64,000 bases of DNA from contig CAZBGL010000068.1 in the NCBI GenBank assembly GCA_964491375.1, positions 5,068-69,067 of the forward strand, read 5' to 3'. Below the pieces are notes generated by a model. The model worked only from the letters and a program-made list of their open reading frames with translations. It searched no databases and was not told the origin of the DNA. Positions 9,118-18,210 of this stretch are shown piece by piece. A program made the position numbers and the translations under genes. Position 1 is the first letter of the stretch. The number at the start of each line of letters is the position of its first letter. This stretch comes from CAZBGL01 sp964491375 (lineage in GTDB: Bacteria > Desulfobacterota > Deferrisomatia > Deferrisomatales > Deferrisomataceae).

Positions 9118-9743
9118 CAGCGCTGGATCTCCACGAACTCGGCCCGTCGGTTCTTGGCCCAGGCCTCCTCGTTGTGCCGCGGGTCCAGCGGCATCTCCTC
9201 ACCGTAGCTGATGATGGTCATCCGGTTCGGGTCGATGCCCAGATCCATCAGGTACTGGTAGGCTGCCTTGGCCCTCCGCTCGCCGAGGGCGAGATTGTAT
9301 TCCGTGGTGCCCCGCTCGTCACAGTGCCCCTCGATACGGATGCGCACCCCGGGGTTGGCGAGAAGGTACTCCGCGTTCTGCTTCAGCACCTCCCGGGCGT
9401 CCGGCCGGATCACGGCCTTGTCGAAGTCGAAGTGGATACGTTGGAGCCCGGGCGTCGTCTCTTTGGCGAGCCCCCTTTCCTCCGTCACCGGTTTTTCAGG
9501 CGCGGGTTCCGCTGCGCCCGTGCGGGCCGGCGGGGTCGGTGTGGGGGCCGGGATGGGCTTGGTTTCGCGGACCCTGGGCTGGGCCGGCTTAACCGGCTCC
9601 TTCACCGAGGTCACCTTGGTGGAGGAGGGGCGGGTGGGGGTCTCCGCTTCCTGGCGCACCTGTTTCTTGGCACACCCTCCCAGCAGCAGGAAACCGAGGA
9701 TCGCTCCGAGGCCGACCACATACGGTAGCGAGCGTCCCTTCAT
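9117..9743 (-). CDS. pal: Peptidoglycan-associated lipoprotein Pal
   Basis: 208 aa outer-membrane lipoprotein. The signal peptide ends with lipobox LLGGC (Cys about residue 24). A Pro/Thr/Glu-rich linker (about 30-95) precedes the OmpA-like peptidoglycan-binding domain (about 98-206), with HFDFDKAVIRPDAREVL, IEGHCDERGTTEYNLALGERRA and the DPRHNEEAWAKNRRAEF terminus. The Asp and Arg that bind diaminopimelate are present in these motifs. It lies 54 bp downstream of tolB. The Tol-Pal complex maintains outer-membrane integrity and drives invagination during division. tolQ, tolR and tolA are not in the window. Confidence 0.96.
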   Translation of the reverse strand: MKGRSLPYVVGLGAILGFLLLGGCAKKQVRQEAETPTRPSSTKVTSVKEPVKPAQPRVRETKPIPAPTPTPPARTGAAEPAPEKPVTEERGLAKETTPGLQRIHFDFDKAVIRPDAREVLKQNAEYLLANPGVRIRIEGHCDERGTTEYNLALGERRAKAAYQYLMDLGIDPNRMTIISYGEEMPLDPRHNEEAWAKNRRAEFVEIQR

Positions 9744-9797
9744 GTTCCAACCTCCTTTTCGCCGAAGGAAACGATGCGATACTCAGACCCGGCTCCC

Positions 9798-11105
9798 CTA
9801 GGGACGGGCCGGTTCCCACGCCGGCTGGGACGCCCGTTCCCCGTCCGGCGTGATGCGTCGGAAATCGTGGCTCCCCACCCGGAACACGTAGACCGCCTCG
9901 CTTCCGTCCCGGTTGGACGTGACCGCCAGAAAACGCCCATCCGGCGACCACGACGGGTCGTACGTGTCATACGGTCCGGTCGTGAGTTGGCGGACCTCTT
10001 GACCCTCCGGGTCCACAAGAAACACCTGGAACGTCCCCCGGGCGTCCTTGCCGGTGAACGCGATCCAGTCGCCCCGCGGAGACCAGTCGGGATCCCCGTT
10101 GTGGGTGCCGCTGAACGTGAGGCGCCGAACGTCGCCCCCTTGGCGGTTCATCACGAAGATGTGGGGGTTGCCCATCCGGTCCGACACGAACGCGATCCAT
10201 TTTCCGTCGGGTGACCATGTGGGCGCAACATCAATGGCCCGGTCCCGAGTGAGCCGGACCAGCGACCGGTCGCTCTTGCGCAGGCGGTAGATGTCCGTGT
10301 TCCCGCGCTCCGAGAGCACCACCAGCAGTTCGGAGCCGTCCGGGGAGTCCCGCCCCCCCAGGTCCACGCCCTTCCGCCGCGACACCACCCAGTTCCTGCC
10401 GGTTCGCAGGTCCAGAAGGTAGAGATCCGCTTCCCCCAGCAGGTATGAAACGTAGTACAGATACCTCCCGTCGCGCGACCACGACGGGGTGATGCTCAGC
10501 GAGCCCGCCCGGGTCAGCCGGATGGGCCCATGCCCGTCCATGTCCACCAGGGCCAGTTCCTTTCCCCGCCCGCTCTGGACCACATAGGCGATGCGGGTAC
10601 CAAAGGGGCCTGGCGCCCCCGTGAACTCCTCGACGAGGACGTTCGCGAACCGGTGGGCCACCGCGCGCGCGGCCTCGGGCAGGGCCTGGTAGCGCCTGAG
10701 CAGCAGCCGGCTGCGTTTGAGTACGTCGTATGCCCCCAGTTCCACCACCAGTTCGCCGTCGCGCAGGTCCACCCATCCCTTGACCACCAGTTCCGCGCCC
10801 ACGGCGAACCAGTCCGCAAACCCCGCCGGTGTGGGCTCCACCGGCGCCCGTTGCGGATCCTCGAGATAGGCGGCCGGATCCAGAATCTCGAACAGACCCG
10901 ACAATCCGAGGTCCCACCGCAGGGCCTCGGCGATGACCCGGTGGGCGTTTCCCACCCCTCCCGAACGGCGCTGCAACTCGGGGACCGCCGCAGGGATGGG
11001 GCGCAAGGCCGGTGCGTTGATGTCCAGATAGACCTTGGCGGCGCCCACGGTCCCGGCCGGCCAAGCCCCGAAGATCACGGCCAGAACCGCCGCCCAGCGC
11101 CTCAT
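9798..11105 (-). CDS. tolB: Tol-Pal translocation protein TolB
   Basis: 435 aa from the chosen start. The frame is open upstream to 11159, but ATG 11105 begins a good signal peptide (MRRWAAVLAVIFGAWPAGTVGAA) and is preceded by GGGAAGGG at a suitable distance. The TolB N-terminal domain (about 25-160) is followed by a six-bladed beta-propeller with the repeated WSPDG motif: TPSWSRDGRYLYY, DSPDGSELLVV, TWSPDGKWIAFVS, DWSPRGDWIAFTG, SWSPDGRFLAVTS, QPAWEP. The protein acts in the periplasm and binds Pal. It heads tolB-pal-cpoB-HEAT, driven by a clear promoter at 11174-11202. Confidence 0.95.
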   Translation of the reverse strand: MRRWAAVLAVIFGAWPAGTVGAAKVYLDINAPALRPIPAAVPELQRRSGGVGNAHRVIAEALRWDLGLSGLFEILDPAAYLEDPQRAPVEPTPAGFADWFAVGAELVVKGWVDLRDGELVVELGAYDVLKRSRLLLRRYQALPEAARAVAHRFANVLVEEFTGAPGPFGTRIAYVVQSGRGKELALVDMDGHGPIRLTRAGSLSITPSWSRDGRYLYYVSYLLGEADLYLLDLRTGRNWVVSRRKGVDLGGRDSPDGSELLVVLSERGNTDIYRLRKSDRSLVRLTRDRAIDVAPTWSPDGKWIAFVSDRMGNPHIFVMNRQGGDVRRLTFSGTHNGDPDWSPRGDWIAFTGKDARGTFQVFLVDPEGQEVRQLTTGPYDTYDPSWSPDGRFLAVTSNRDGSEAVYVFRVGSHDFRRITPDGERASQPAWEPARP

Positions 11106-11173
11106 CGGGCCCTTCCCTGGCATGCCTGGAGGCACGAAACCCCTCGAAAAATCAAGCAATCCAACGGTCGGCC

Positions 11174-11202
11174 ACGATAGTATACGCCTCTTCCCAAGTC
11201 AA
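11174..11202 (-). promoter_or_regulatory. Sigma70 promoter for tolB operon
   Basis: Minus strand: TTGACT (11202-11197), 17-bp spacer, TATCGT (11179-11174). Five of six and four of six consensus bases match. It lies 69 bp upstream of the tolB ATG in a gene-free gap. Confidence 0.65.
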
Positions 11203-11225
11203 GGAGCCTCCCGCAGGGCTGCGCC

Positions 11226-11657
11226 TCAAAACAGAAAAGGGTTTGGGTCCCAGAAGGCCGCGCGCCGGTGCACGGCATAGGCGCTAGCGACAGCCGTGGT
11301 GAGCCCGGAGATCCACAGGGCCGTTTCGAGGGTGCCCGCCCCCTGGCGGAAACCGAGCTCAGCGGCCAGGTCCGAAAGGGGCCAGGTGTGGAGTCCCACG
11401 GCCAGGCTTCCCATCTGGAGCGCGTTGTAGGCCAGAACCAGATACCACGTGAGGCGCTGGGCCCGGACGATGCCGACCACGATGTGCACGAGCACGAGGC
11501 AGTCCAGCACCACGGCCGCACGGGCCGGGGCCCCTCTGAGCACCCAGGCGAAGACCGGATAGGGCTTCCGGTAGGCCGAAGCCGTGGACAGGAAGAGCAG
11601 GACGTAATAGAAGAGGAGCGCAAAGCTGGCAGGTCGCCTGCGGGCCGATGTGTTCAT
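11226..11657 (-). CDS. Small four-helix inner-membrane protein, unknown
   Basis: 143 aa with about four hydrophobic segments: FALLFYYVLLFLSTASA (about 11-28), AAVVLDCLVLVHIVVGIV (about 46-64), LTWYLVLAYNALQMGSLAVGL (about 68-88) and a last one near TALWISGLTTAVASAYAV (about 112-130). No motif is recognised. ATG overlaps the rdgB stop (ATGA), so it is the last gene of the amidase-rph-rdgB operon. The tolB promoter follows it directly. Confidence 0.75.
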   Translation of the reverse strand: MNTSARRRPASFALLFYYVLLFLSTASAYRKPYPVFAWVLRGAPARAAVVLDCLVLVHIVVGIVRAQRLTWYLVLAYNALQMGSLAVGLHTWPLSDLAAELGFRQGAGTLETALWISGLTTAVASAYAVHRRAAFWDPNPFLF

Positions 11658-12259
11658 GGCGAGGACGGGCGGGCCAGCTCCCGGAGCACGGGCATCAGCA
11701 GGCGGAGCGCCTTTCCACGGTGGCTGATCCGGTTCTTCACCTCGGGGTCGAGTTCCGCCATGGTGGCTCTCAGCTCGTCCACCCAGAAGAGGGGGTCGTA
11801 CCCGAACCCCCCGGATCCCCGCGGGGCTTCCAGGATCCGGCCGTGCACGCGGGCCTCGGCGGCCACCTCCCCCCGCCCGGGAAGGGCCAGCACCATGGAA
11901 CACACGAACGCGGCGGTCCGCCGCTCGGGCGGAACGCCCCCCAGGCGCTCGAGCAGGAGCCGGTTGTTGTCCTCGTCGGTGGCGCCGGGCCCTGCGAACC
12001 GCGCGGATCGTACGCCCGGTTCCCCGCCCAGGGCGTCCACCGCCAGCCCGGAGTCGTCCGCCAGGACCGGCCTCCCGGTGACACGGGCGACGGTCCACGC
12101 CTTTTCCCGGGCGTTGGCGAGAAAGGTGTCTCCCTCTTCCCTGAGGGAGGGCGGGGTGTCCAGTGCGTCCAGACCCTCCACCCCGATTCCCGCGGGCCCG
12201 AGCGCCGCAGCGATCTCCCGCAGTTTACCCCGGTTGCCCGTGGCCACGAGCAGTTTCAC
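11654..12259 (-). CDS. rdgB: dITP/XTP pyrophosphatase (RdgB/HAM1 family)
   Basis: 201 aa, normal for the family. The enzyme hydrolyses dITP, XTP and ITP to monophosphates, keeping deaminated purines out of DNA and RNA. Diagnostic stretches are the N-terminal [14 protein letters not shown], the substrate-site [24 protein letters not shown], and [12 protein letters not shown] with [14 protein letters not shown] near the end. GTG 12259 overlaps the rph stop (GTGA). The rph-rdgB pairing is very common in bacteria and supports the call. Confidence 0.95.
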   Translation of the reverse strand: MKLLVATGNRGKLREIAAALGPAGIGVEGLDALDTPPSLREEGDTFLANAREKAWTVARVTGRPVLADDSGLAVDALGGEPGVRSARFAGPGATDEDNNRLLLERLGGVPPERRTAAFVCSMVLALPGRGEVAAEARVHGRILEAPRGSGGFGYDPLFWVDELRATMAELDPEVKNRISHRGKALRLLMPVLRELARPSSP

Positions 12260-12981
12260 CCGATCTCCTCCTCCAGGGCCCGTTGCTGGACCTCCAGGAG
12301 TTGCCGGATGCCGGTCCAGGCCAGTTCCAGCAACGCGTCGAGGTGTTCCCGGGTGAACGGCCGTTCCTCGCCCGTGGCCTGCACCTCGACAAACTCGCCC
12401 CGGCCCGTCATGACCACGTTCATGTCCAGATCCGCGGCCGAGTCCTCCCGGTAGTCCAGGTCCAACAGCGCCCGGCCGCCCACCAGGCCCACGCTCACGG
12501 CCGCCACGGCGTCCCGGACCGGGACCGTGCTGGTCACGTTGCGGGCCACGAGCGTGCGGAAGGCGTCCACCAGGGCCACATAGGCCCCGGTGATGGAGGC
12601 GGTGCGGGTGCCGCCGTCGGCCTGCAGGACGTCGCAGTCGATCCACACGGTGCGTTCGCCAAAGGCGTCCAGGTCGGTCACGGCCCGGAGCGACCGGCCG
12701 ATCAAGCGCTGGATCTCCAGGGTCCGCCCTCCCTGACGGCCCCGGCTGGCCTCCCGGGGGGTGCGGGTCTCCGTGGCCCGGGGAAGCATGCCGTACTCGG
12801 CCGTGACCCACCCCCTGCCGGTCCCTTTCAGGAACTGGGGCACCCCCTCCTCCACGCTGGCCGCGCACAACACCCGTGTCCCGCCGAGCTCGATCAGGGC
12901 GCTGCCCTCGGCGTATTTCAGCACCGCCCGCTGAATGCGGACCGGCCGGAGTTCGGCGGGTCCGCGTCCATCTGCCCGCAT
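12256..12981 (-). CDS. rph: Ribonuclease PH
   Basis: 241 aa, the usual length. It is a phosphate-dependent 3'-exonuclease that trims tRNA 3' ends, working as a hexamer. Family motifs are [51 protein letters not shown], and [25 protein letters not shown], followed by [17 protein letters not shown], which holds the metal-binding acidic residues. ATG 12981 was chosen because [14 protein letters not shown] is the conserved N-terminus. The open frame extends further upstream but through the amidase gene. Confidence 0.96.
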   Translation of the reverse strand: MRADGRGPAELRPVRIQRAVLKYAEGSALIELGGTRVLCAASVEEGVPQFLKGTGRGWVTAEYGMLPRATETRTPREASRGRQGGRTLEIQRLIGRSLRAVTDLDAFGERTVWIDCDVLQADGGTRTASITGAYVALVDAFRTLVARNVTSTVPVRDAVAAVSVGLVGGRALLDLDYREDSAADLDMNVVMTGRGEFVEVQATGEERPFTREHLDALLELAWTGIRQLLEVQQRALEEEIG

Positions 12982-13003
12982 GGCGCCTCCTGCAAGAAAG
13001 GGG

Positions 13004-13729
13004 TCAGCGGTTCTCGGGCTTCCCCGGCACGGAGGACCCGCGAAACCGTTCCACGGCCCGGGCCACGGCCTCGGCGAGGGCCAGGCGGCCGTCGCGGCTC
13101 CGGAGCCACGCCACCTCGTCGGGCCAGGCCAGGTTGCCCAGTTCCAGCACCACGGCCGGACACGCCACGGCCTGGAGGACCGGGTTGGGCAGCACCGTGA
13201 TCCCGCGGTCGAAGGTGGGCACGGAGTCCCGAAGTTCCTGCCTGAGCGCCTCGGCCCACTGCAGGCTCGCGGCCCGGTAAGGGACCTGGCCCCGGTCCCA
13301 GCGGAACGGGTCTCCGGGAGGCGCATCGGGCGCCACGAACAGTTCGAAGCCACGGCTCCGGCCCCTCCCTTTCCCGGCCAAGTGGATCGCCAGGAAGAGA
13401 TCCGCCTCCCGGTAGTTGGCCAGGGCCGCCCGCAGCGACGGGGCCAGGGTCTGGTCCCCCGAGCGGGTCAGGAACACCACGAGCCCACGGGCCTCGAGGC
13501 GGCGGGCCACGCTCCGGCACAGTTCCAGGGCTACATCCTTCTCCCGTACGCCCTCCCCGGCCGCCCCGGCTTCGGCGCCCCCGTGGCCGGGGTCGAGCAC
13601 CACGCGCCACGGCCGTTCGGATTGGAGCGGGGGCGCAGGCGTGCTATGCTCCACCGTGGCGCGGGCGGCCGCCGTCAGGACCCAGCAACAGACCAGAAGG
13701 ATGACGGATCGTGGGGGCGCGGGCATCAC
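13004..13729 (-). CDS. N-acetylmuramoyl-L-alanine amidase (Amidase_3), exported
   Basis: 241 aa. N-terminal signal peptide (about residues 1-25, [16 protein letters not shown]). The catalytic domain follows without a binding domain: [14 protein letters not shown] (first zinc His), [28 protein letters not shown] (second zinc His), and [16 protein letters not shown] (catalytic Glu region). Such zinc enzymes cleave the lactoyl-peptide bond to free septal peptidoglycan stems in the periplasm. Compared with AmiC it lacks an AMIN domain. In many AmiA/B/C proteins the zinc Glu follows the first His (GHGGxDxGA...E); here GVREKDV supplies a Glu. First gene of the operon ending at 11226, with a near-consensus promoter upstream. 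Confidence 0.88.
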   Translation of the reverse strand: MMPAPPRSVILLVCCWVLTAAARATVEHSTPAPPLQSERPWRVVLDPGHGGAEAGAAGEGVREKDVALELCRSVARRLEARGLVVFLTRSGDQTLAPSLRAALANYREADLFLAIHLAGKGRGRSRGFELFVAPDAPPGDPFRWDRGQVPYRAASLQWAEALRQELRDSVPTFDRGITVLPNPVLQAVACPAVVLELGNLAWPDEVAWLRSRDGRLALAEAVARAVERFRGSSVPGKPENR

Positions 13730-13753
13730 AGGGCCGGAGAAAAGATGGCGGCC

Positions 13754-13782
13754 ATGCTAGCCCAGGGGAAACGCGCTGTCAA
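13754..13782 (-). promoter_or_regulatory. Sigma70 promoter for amidase-rph-rdgB operon
   Basis: Minus strand: perfect TTGACA (13782-13777), 17-bp spacer, TAGCAT (13759-13754). It sits 25 bp from the amidase ATG. One of the best promoter matches in the window. Confidence 0.7.
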
Positions 13783-13815
13783 TTGAGGGTGTTGCGCGGG
13801 AGGAGGGTGGTGGCC

Positions 13816-14193
13816 ATGTGGCGCAAGACACTGGTCGCGGCGTTTCTGGTGGTGTGGGCGTGGAATGCGTGGCCGGGGGGCGCCGATCCCATCGTGGAGG
13901 AGGCGCGCCGGTCGGGAAGACCCGTCTTCGCGGAGTTCGTGTCCAAGACCTGCCCTGCGTGCGACGAACTGCGCCCCGTCGTGGACCGGGTGCTGGAGCG
14001 CTTCCCCGGCTTCGTCCACCGGATCTACGACGCGGACGAAGAAAAGGAACTGGCGAGACGTTACGGCGTGAAGTGCGTGCCGGTGATCGTGATCGTGGAC
14101 CCGGAGGGCCGCGTGCGGTTCAACCAGGTGGGGTTCTGGACGGAGGAAGAACTCGTGGACATCCTCCGCACAGCAGGCCGGGAATCCCGTTGA
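13816..14193 (+). CDS. Exported thioredoxin-like protein
   Basis: 125 aa from ATG 13816, which has AGGAGGG upstream and begins a signal peptide (MWRKTLVAAFLVVWAWNAWPGGA). The frame is open further upstream without a better start. The thioredoxin fold follows with redox motif CPAC in EFVSKTCPACDELRPV, then the cis-Pro region CVPVIVIVDPEGRV. A third Cys (KCVPV) precedes the cis-Pro. CPAC rather than CGPC suggests a reductant for periplasmic disulfides or cytochrome c maturation, but the substrate cannot be told. Divergent from the amidase operon; dnaJ follows after its own promoter. Confidence 0.85.
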   Translation: MWRKTLVAAFLVVWAWNAWPGGADPIVEEARRSGRPVFAEFVSKTCPACDELRPVVDRVLERFPGFVHRIYDADEEKELARRYGVKCVPVIVIVDPEGRVRFNQVGFWTEEELVDILRTAGRESR

Positions 14194-14218
14194 CACCCCC
14201 CGGGGTCGTGTCTAGGTT
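14190..14218 (+). promoter_or_regulatory. Sigma70 promoter for dnaJ-merR-comEC
   Basis: Perfect TTGACA (14190-14195), 17-bp spacer, TAGGTT (14213-14218), overlapping the stop of the thioredoxin-like gene and 51 bp upstream of dnaJ. No HAIR or CIRCE heat-shock operator is visible beside it. Confidence 0.7.
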
Positions 14219-14269
14219 TCCGGCCTGCGGCCGGGCACCTGCCCGGACCCCAGGCACGGAGAGGGCGCG

Positions 14270-15322
14270 ATGGCCAAGCGGGACTACTACGAGGTGCTCG
14301 GTGTGGGCCGCAACGCGAGCACCGAGGAGATCAAGAAGGCCTACCGGAAACTGGCCCGCAAGTACCATCCGGACGTGAATCCCGGCGACAAACGGGCCGA
14401 GGAGCGGTTCAAGGAGATCTCGGAGGCCTACGAGGTCCTGTCCGATCCCGAGAAGCGCAAGCAGTACGATGCCCTGGGACACGGGGCGTTTCAGGGTTTC
14501 CAGGGCGGCGGGGCCGCCTGGGAGGACTTCGGGTCCAAGGGCTTCGGCCCCGGCGGATTCGACTTTTCCGATCTGTTCGGCGACCTGTTCGGCGAAGGCG
14601 AACCGTTCGGACGACGGGGGCCCCGGAAGGGGGCGGACCTCGAGTACGAGCTCACGGTGGATTTCCGTGAGGCGGTGCTGGGCACGGAGAAGGAGATCTC
14701 CTTCCAGCGCCGGGCGCCCTGCCCGGACTGTTCGGGAACCGGGTACCGGCCGGGTAGCGGCGGGGGGACGTGCGGGCAGTGTCGGGGGACCGGCACGGTG
14801 CGATCGACCCGGGGCATCCTGAGCGTGCAGCAGACGTGCCCCCGGTGCGGGGGGAGCGGCCGGCTCCCGGGCACTCCGTGCGGCCGGTGCCGGGGCAGCG
14901 GCGCCGTGCCCAGGGCCGAACGGATCCGGGTGCGCATTCCCCCGGGGGTGGACGAGGGCTCCAGGGTGCGGGTTGCGGGCCGGGGGGAGGCCGGGCCGGC
15001 CGGGGGGCCCCCGGGCGATCTCTACATCCGCATCCGGGTGCGGCCCGACCCCCGTTTCCGCAGGGAGGGGGACAATCTGGTGACCACGGTGCGGGTTCCC
15101 CTGCTCGACGCGCTCCTGGGCGGCACGGTGGAGGTGCCCACCCTCGACCGGCCGGTTCGGATGAAGGTGCCGCCCGGCACCCAGAACGGCCAGCGTTTCC
15201 GCCTGCGAGGAAAAGGGGTGCCGGGCCGGGGGGATCTGTACGCCGAGGTCCAGGTGGAGATTCCCAAGCGGATCGACCCCGAGGTGCGGAGCGTCCTGGA
15301 GGGGCTCCGGGGGCGGCTCTGA
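14270..15322 (+). CDS. dnaJ: DnaJ-type co-chaperone (Hsp40)
   Basis: 350 aa type I J-protein. J-domain (1-70) has [12 protein letters not shown] with the HPD tripeptide needed to stimulate DnaK. A Gly/Phe-rich region (about 70-125, including [19 protein letters not shown]) follows. The zinc-binding central domain has four CXXCXGXG-type repeats: [32 protein letters not shown]. The C-terminal substrate-binding domains run to the end ([24 protein letters not shown]). No dnaK or grpE is in the window. The next gene is a MerR/HspR-like regulator, an arrangement seen in stress-chaperone loci. Confidence 0.92.
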   Translation: MAKRDYYEVLGVGRNASTEEIKKAYRKLARKYHPDVNPGDKRAEERFKEISEAYEVLSDPEKRKQYDALGHGAFQGFQGGGAAWEDFGSKGFGPGGFDFSDLFGDLFGEGEPFGRRGPRKGADLEYELTVDFREAVLGTEKEISFQRRAPCPDCSGTGYRPGSGGGTCGQCRGTGTVRSTRGILSVQQTCPRCGGSGRLPGTPCGRCRGSGAVPRAERIRVRIPPGVDEGSRVRVAGRGEAGPAGGPPGDLYIRIRVRPDPRFRREGDNLVTTVRVPLLDALLGGTVEVPTLDRPVRMKVPPGTQNGQRFRLRGKGVPGRGDLYAEVQVEIPKRIDPEVRSVLEGLRGRL

Positions 15323-15343
15323 GACCCGACCGGAGGTGCGGGG

Positions 15344-15733
15344 ATGCGCAAGGCGGTCAAGCTGTACCGGATCCGCGAGGTCGTGGAGGCCACGGGGGTG
15401 AGCCGCAGGACGCTCCGGATGTACGTGGAGGCGGGTTTGATCGAGCCCGCGGCACGGGAGGGTCGCAGCCCCCTGTTCGACGAGCAGGCGCTCGAGACCG
15501 TGCGCCGCATCCGGAGGATCCGGGAGGACCTGGGAGTGAACCTGGCGGGGATCCAGGTGATTCTCGAGATGCGGCGCAAGATCGAGGAACTCCAGCAGAG
15601 CCTGGACGAGGTGGTGCGGTTCGTGCGCGAAGAGCTGCGTGCCGAACTGGAGCACTACCTGCGCCGCCGTGAAAAGGCGGTGGTGCCCAAGCCCCTCGGA
15701 AGGCCTCCCAAGCCCTGGGACGACGGAGCGTAG
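15344..15733 (+). CDS. MerR-family regulator, HspR-like
   Basis: 129 aa. The winged helix-turn-helix of the MerR family sits at the N-terminus (YRIREVVEATGVSRRTLRMYVEAGLIEPA), followed by RSPLFDEQALETVRRIRRIREDLGVNLAGIQVILEMRRKIEEL in continuous order, and a basic, coiled C-terminus. No Cys effector site, so it is not a metal or redox sensor. The 'LRxYVEAGLIEP' plus 'GVNLAGIQVIL' form is typical of HspR and CbpM-like chaperone regulators. It lies 21 bp after dnaJ, so it may regulate this promoter or bind DnaJ. HspR represses heat-shock genes in actinobacteria; the role here is inferred. Confidence 0.85.
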   Translation: MRKAVKLYRIREVVEATGVSRRTLRMYVEAGLIEPAAREGRSPLFDEQALETVRRIRRIREDLGVNLAGIQVILEMRRKIEELQQSLDEVVRFVREELRAELEHYLRRREKAVVPKPLGRPPKPWDDGA

Positions 15734-15746
15734 CCCCTCCGGGCCC

Positions 15747-18176
15747 ATGGGGACGGTCCGGGATCCCCGCCTGGTTCCGGTTGCCGCCCTGCTCGCCTAC
15801 GCCGGGGGGATGTGGGCCGCCCGCAGCCCCGGCGTGGGATGGCTGCTTGCGGCGGCCGGGGCGTGCCTGGGGTTCGCCGGGGCCCGGCGCTCGGCGGGGG
15901 TGCTCGGCTTCCTGGCCCTGGGCCTGCTGGCCGCCGCAGGCCGGTGGAACGCACCGGAGGCCCCCGGGGGGTCCCTCCCCCTCGAGCGACCCCTGCGAGT
16001 GCGGGGCCGGGTGGTGGACGACCCCCGGCCCACCGAAGACGGATTCCGGTGCCTCGTGGAGGTGGCCGCGGTGGCCCCGGCCGAGCCGGGACCGTGGAAA
16101 CGGGCCCGGGGCCGGGTGTTGCTGCGCATCCGGGGCCGGCCTCCGGACGCGCCGGCCCGCGGTGACGAGGTGGTGTTCCGGTCCCGCCTGCGTCCTCCGC
16201 TGGCCTTTCGAAACCCGGGGTCGGAAGGCTACCGTGCGTATCTCCGGCGCCGGGGGGTGGTGGCCCGGGCTTCGGCCCGGTGGCCGGGCCAGGTGCTCGT
16301 CGCGGCTCCGGGGCCCCGGGGACCGCCCCTCCTCCGCTGGCGCCGGGCTCTCACCCGGGCCGTGCGCGCCGCCGCGCCCGGAGCGGGCGGAGCGGTGCTG
16401 GCCGCCGTGACCACCGGGGACCGCTCCGGGCTGGATCCCGGTCTGCGGGACCTCCTGCGCCGGACCGGTACGGCCCACCTCGTGGCCATTTCGGGGCTCC
16501 ATCTGGCCGCGGCGGCCCTTCTCCTGACACCCCTTGCCCGACGAATTCTGCTGCGTTTCGCTCCCTCCGTATTTCTGGCGTACCCCGTTGAACCCGTTGC
16601 CCGGCTGGCCGCGCTCCCCGTGCTCGTGGGCTACGCGGCCCTGTCCGGGTGGCAGGTGAGCACGGTGCGGGCCCTCGTGATGCTGGCCCTCCTCCTGGTG
16701 GCCGGAGCGCTGGCCCGGCCCACGGCGGTGCCGTCCGTGCTGGCGTCCACGGCCCTGGTGATCGGTCTGGCCGCGCCCGGGGCGCTCGCGGACCCGGGGT
16801 TGCACCTGTCCTTGGCCGCCCTTGCGGGCATCTTCTGGCTGGGGCCCAGGATCGAGGCGCTGGGCAGGAGTCCCGGGGGCCCCCTGGAAATGCGCGCGTC
16901 GGCCCGAGGGGGGCTCGCGCGGATCGGAGGAGGGGTGCTGGCCCGCGTGCGGAACCTTGCGGCGGCGAGCACCGGCGCGGCCCTGGCCACCCTGCCGGTC
17001 ACGGTGTTCCATTTCGGGTCCGCCCCCCTCGCAGGCATCGCGCTCAACGTGGTGTCGGTGCCCCTGGTGGGGTACCTGGGCGTTCCCCTGGGGCTGGCCG
17101 GGGTGGTTCTCCATCCGGTCGCCCCGGCCGCGGCCGCATGGCTCTGGAGGGGGGGCGGTCGGGTTCTGGATCTGTGGCTCCGGGGGGTTGCCGCAATCGC
17201 CCCCGGAACCCCGCCCCTCTGGCCCGGTGCGGGTACGCTCGCCGGGCTCGCGGGATGGAGCGCGGTGGTGGGGGGAGCGGGGGTGGCCCTGGGTGCGAAA
17301 AGGAACCGCAGGCGCGGTCTTGTCGTCGCGGTGGCCGGCATGGGGCTCGTGCTGGCCCCGGGGGTGGCCCGGGAGTTCGTCGCCCGCACGGACCCCCGGG
17401 TGCACGTATGGGTGCTGGACGTGGGCCAGGGCCAGGCCGTGGCGCTCCGCCTGCCGGGCGGGCGGTGGATGATGGTGGACGGGGGCGGGTTCCCCGGCAC
17501 GTCCTTTGACGTGGGAGCCCGGGTGGTGAGGCCTGCCCTGGAGGCCCTGGGGGCGCGGCGCCTGTGGGTGGTGGTGTCCACCCATCCCCACCCCGACCAC
17601 GTGGCCGGGCTTCCCTCGCTGGTGCGCTGGGGCCGGCCCCAGGAGGTGTGGCTCCCGGCCTCCTTCCGGGGAGATGGCCGGTACGGTTCCCTCTTGGAGG
17701 CCGCGGCCCGCAGTGGGGCAAGGGCCGTCTGGATCGGCCCGGCCGGCATTGTGAGGCACGGTCGGGGGTGGGCGGTCCGGGCCGCAGCACCCGAGGGGGT
17801 CACCGACAACGACCGGAGCCTGGCGTTGCGGGTGTCCGCGGCCGGGCGGGCCGTGCTCCTGCCGGGGGACCTGGAGCGGGAGGGACAGGAGACCCTGCTG
17901 GCCTCGGGGTTTCCGGTGCGGGCCGACGTACTCGTGGCGCCCCACCACGGTGCGTCCGACGCCACGTGGCCGTACTTCCTGCGGCGGGTGCGTCCGCAAG
18001 CCGTGGTGATCTCGGCCGGGAGCAGGCCGGGGTTGCCCTCTCCTTCCTTCGGAGAGGCGGCCCGGAGTCTGGGCGTGGACGTGGTGTCCACCCGCGCGCG
18101 CGGATGCGTGCACGTGTGGTTCGGGCCGGGAGGGTGGGGGATCCGCGGTTTCGTTGACACCTTTGGGGGTATCTGA
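15747..18176 (+). CDS. comEC: ComEC/Rec2 family DNA-uptake channel
   Basis: 809 aa from ATG 15747, 13 bp after the merR stop. N-terminal hydrophobic helices and a DUF4131-type soluble region (about 1-200) come first. The Competence membrane domain (about 210-510) includes GTAHLVAISGLHLAAAALLL and many helices. The C-terminal metallo-beta-lactamase-like domain (about 545-800) has VLDVGQGQAVALRLPGG and THPHPDHVAGLPSL, where the HxHxDH metal motif is intact. ComEC forms the inner-membrane pore through which single-stranded DNA enters during transformation. The MBL domain may degrade the non-transported strand. No other competence gene is nearby. Confidence 0.93.
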   Translation: MGTVRDPRLVPVAALLAYAGGMWAARSPGVGWLLAAAGACLGFAGARRSAGVLGFLALGLLAAAGRWNAPEAPGGSLPLERPLRVRGRVVDDPRPTEDGFRCLVEVAAVAPAEPGPWKRARGRVLLRIRGRPPDAPARGDEVVFRSRLRPPLAFRNPGSEGYRAYLRRRGVVARASARWPGQVLVAAPGPRGPPLLRWRRALTRAVRAAAPGAGGAVLAAVTTGDRSGLDPGLRDLLRRTGTAHLVAISGLHLAAAALLLTPLARRILLRFAPSVFLAYPVEPVARLAALPVLVGYAALSGWQVSTVRALVMLALLLVAGALARPTAVPSVLASTALVIGLAAPGALADPGLHLSLAALAGIFWLGPRIEALGRSPGGPLEMRASARGGLARIGGGVLARVRNLAAASTGAALATLPVTVFHFGSAPLAGIALNVVSVPLVGYLGVPLGLAGVVLHPVAPAAAAWLWRGGGRVLDLWLRGVAAIAPGTPPLWPGAGTLAGLAGWSAVVGGAGVALGAKRNRRRGLVVAVAGMGLVLAPGVAREFVARTDPRVHVWVLDVGQGQAVALRLPGGRWMMVDGGGFPGTSFDVGARVVRPALEALGARRLWVVVSTHPHPDHVAGLPSLVRWGRPQEVWLPASFRGDGRYGSLLEAAARSGARAVWIGPAGIVRHGRGWAVRAAAPEGVTDNDRSLALRVSAAGRAVLLPGDLEREGQETLLASGFPVRADVLVAPHHGASDATWPYFLRRVRPQAVVISAGSRPGLPSPSFGEAARSLGVDVVSTRARGCVHVWFGPGGWGIRGFVDTFGGI

Positions 18177-18182
18177 TACGTT
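18154..18182 (+). promoter_or_regulatory. Sigma70 promoter for the REC-GGDEF gene (and hisS)
   Basis: Perfect TTGACA (18154-18159), 17-bp spacer, TACGTT (18177-18182). It overlaps the end of comEC, 28 bp before ATG 18211. Confidence 0.65.
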
Positions 18183-18210
18183 CACGGTTCATTCGCTAGG
18201 TCGGGACCCC

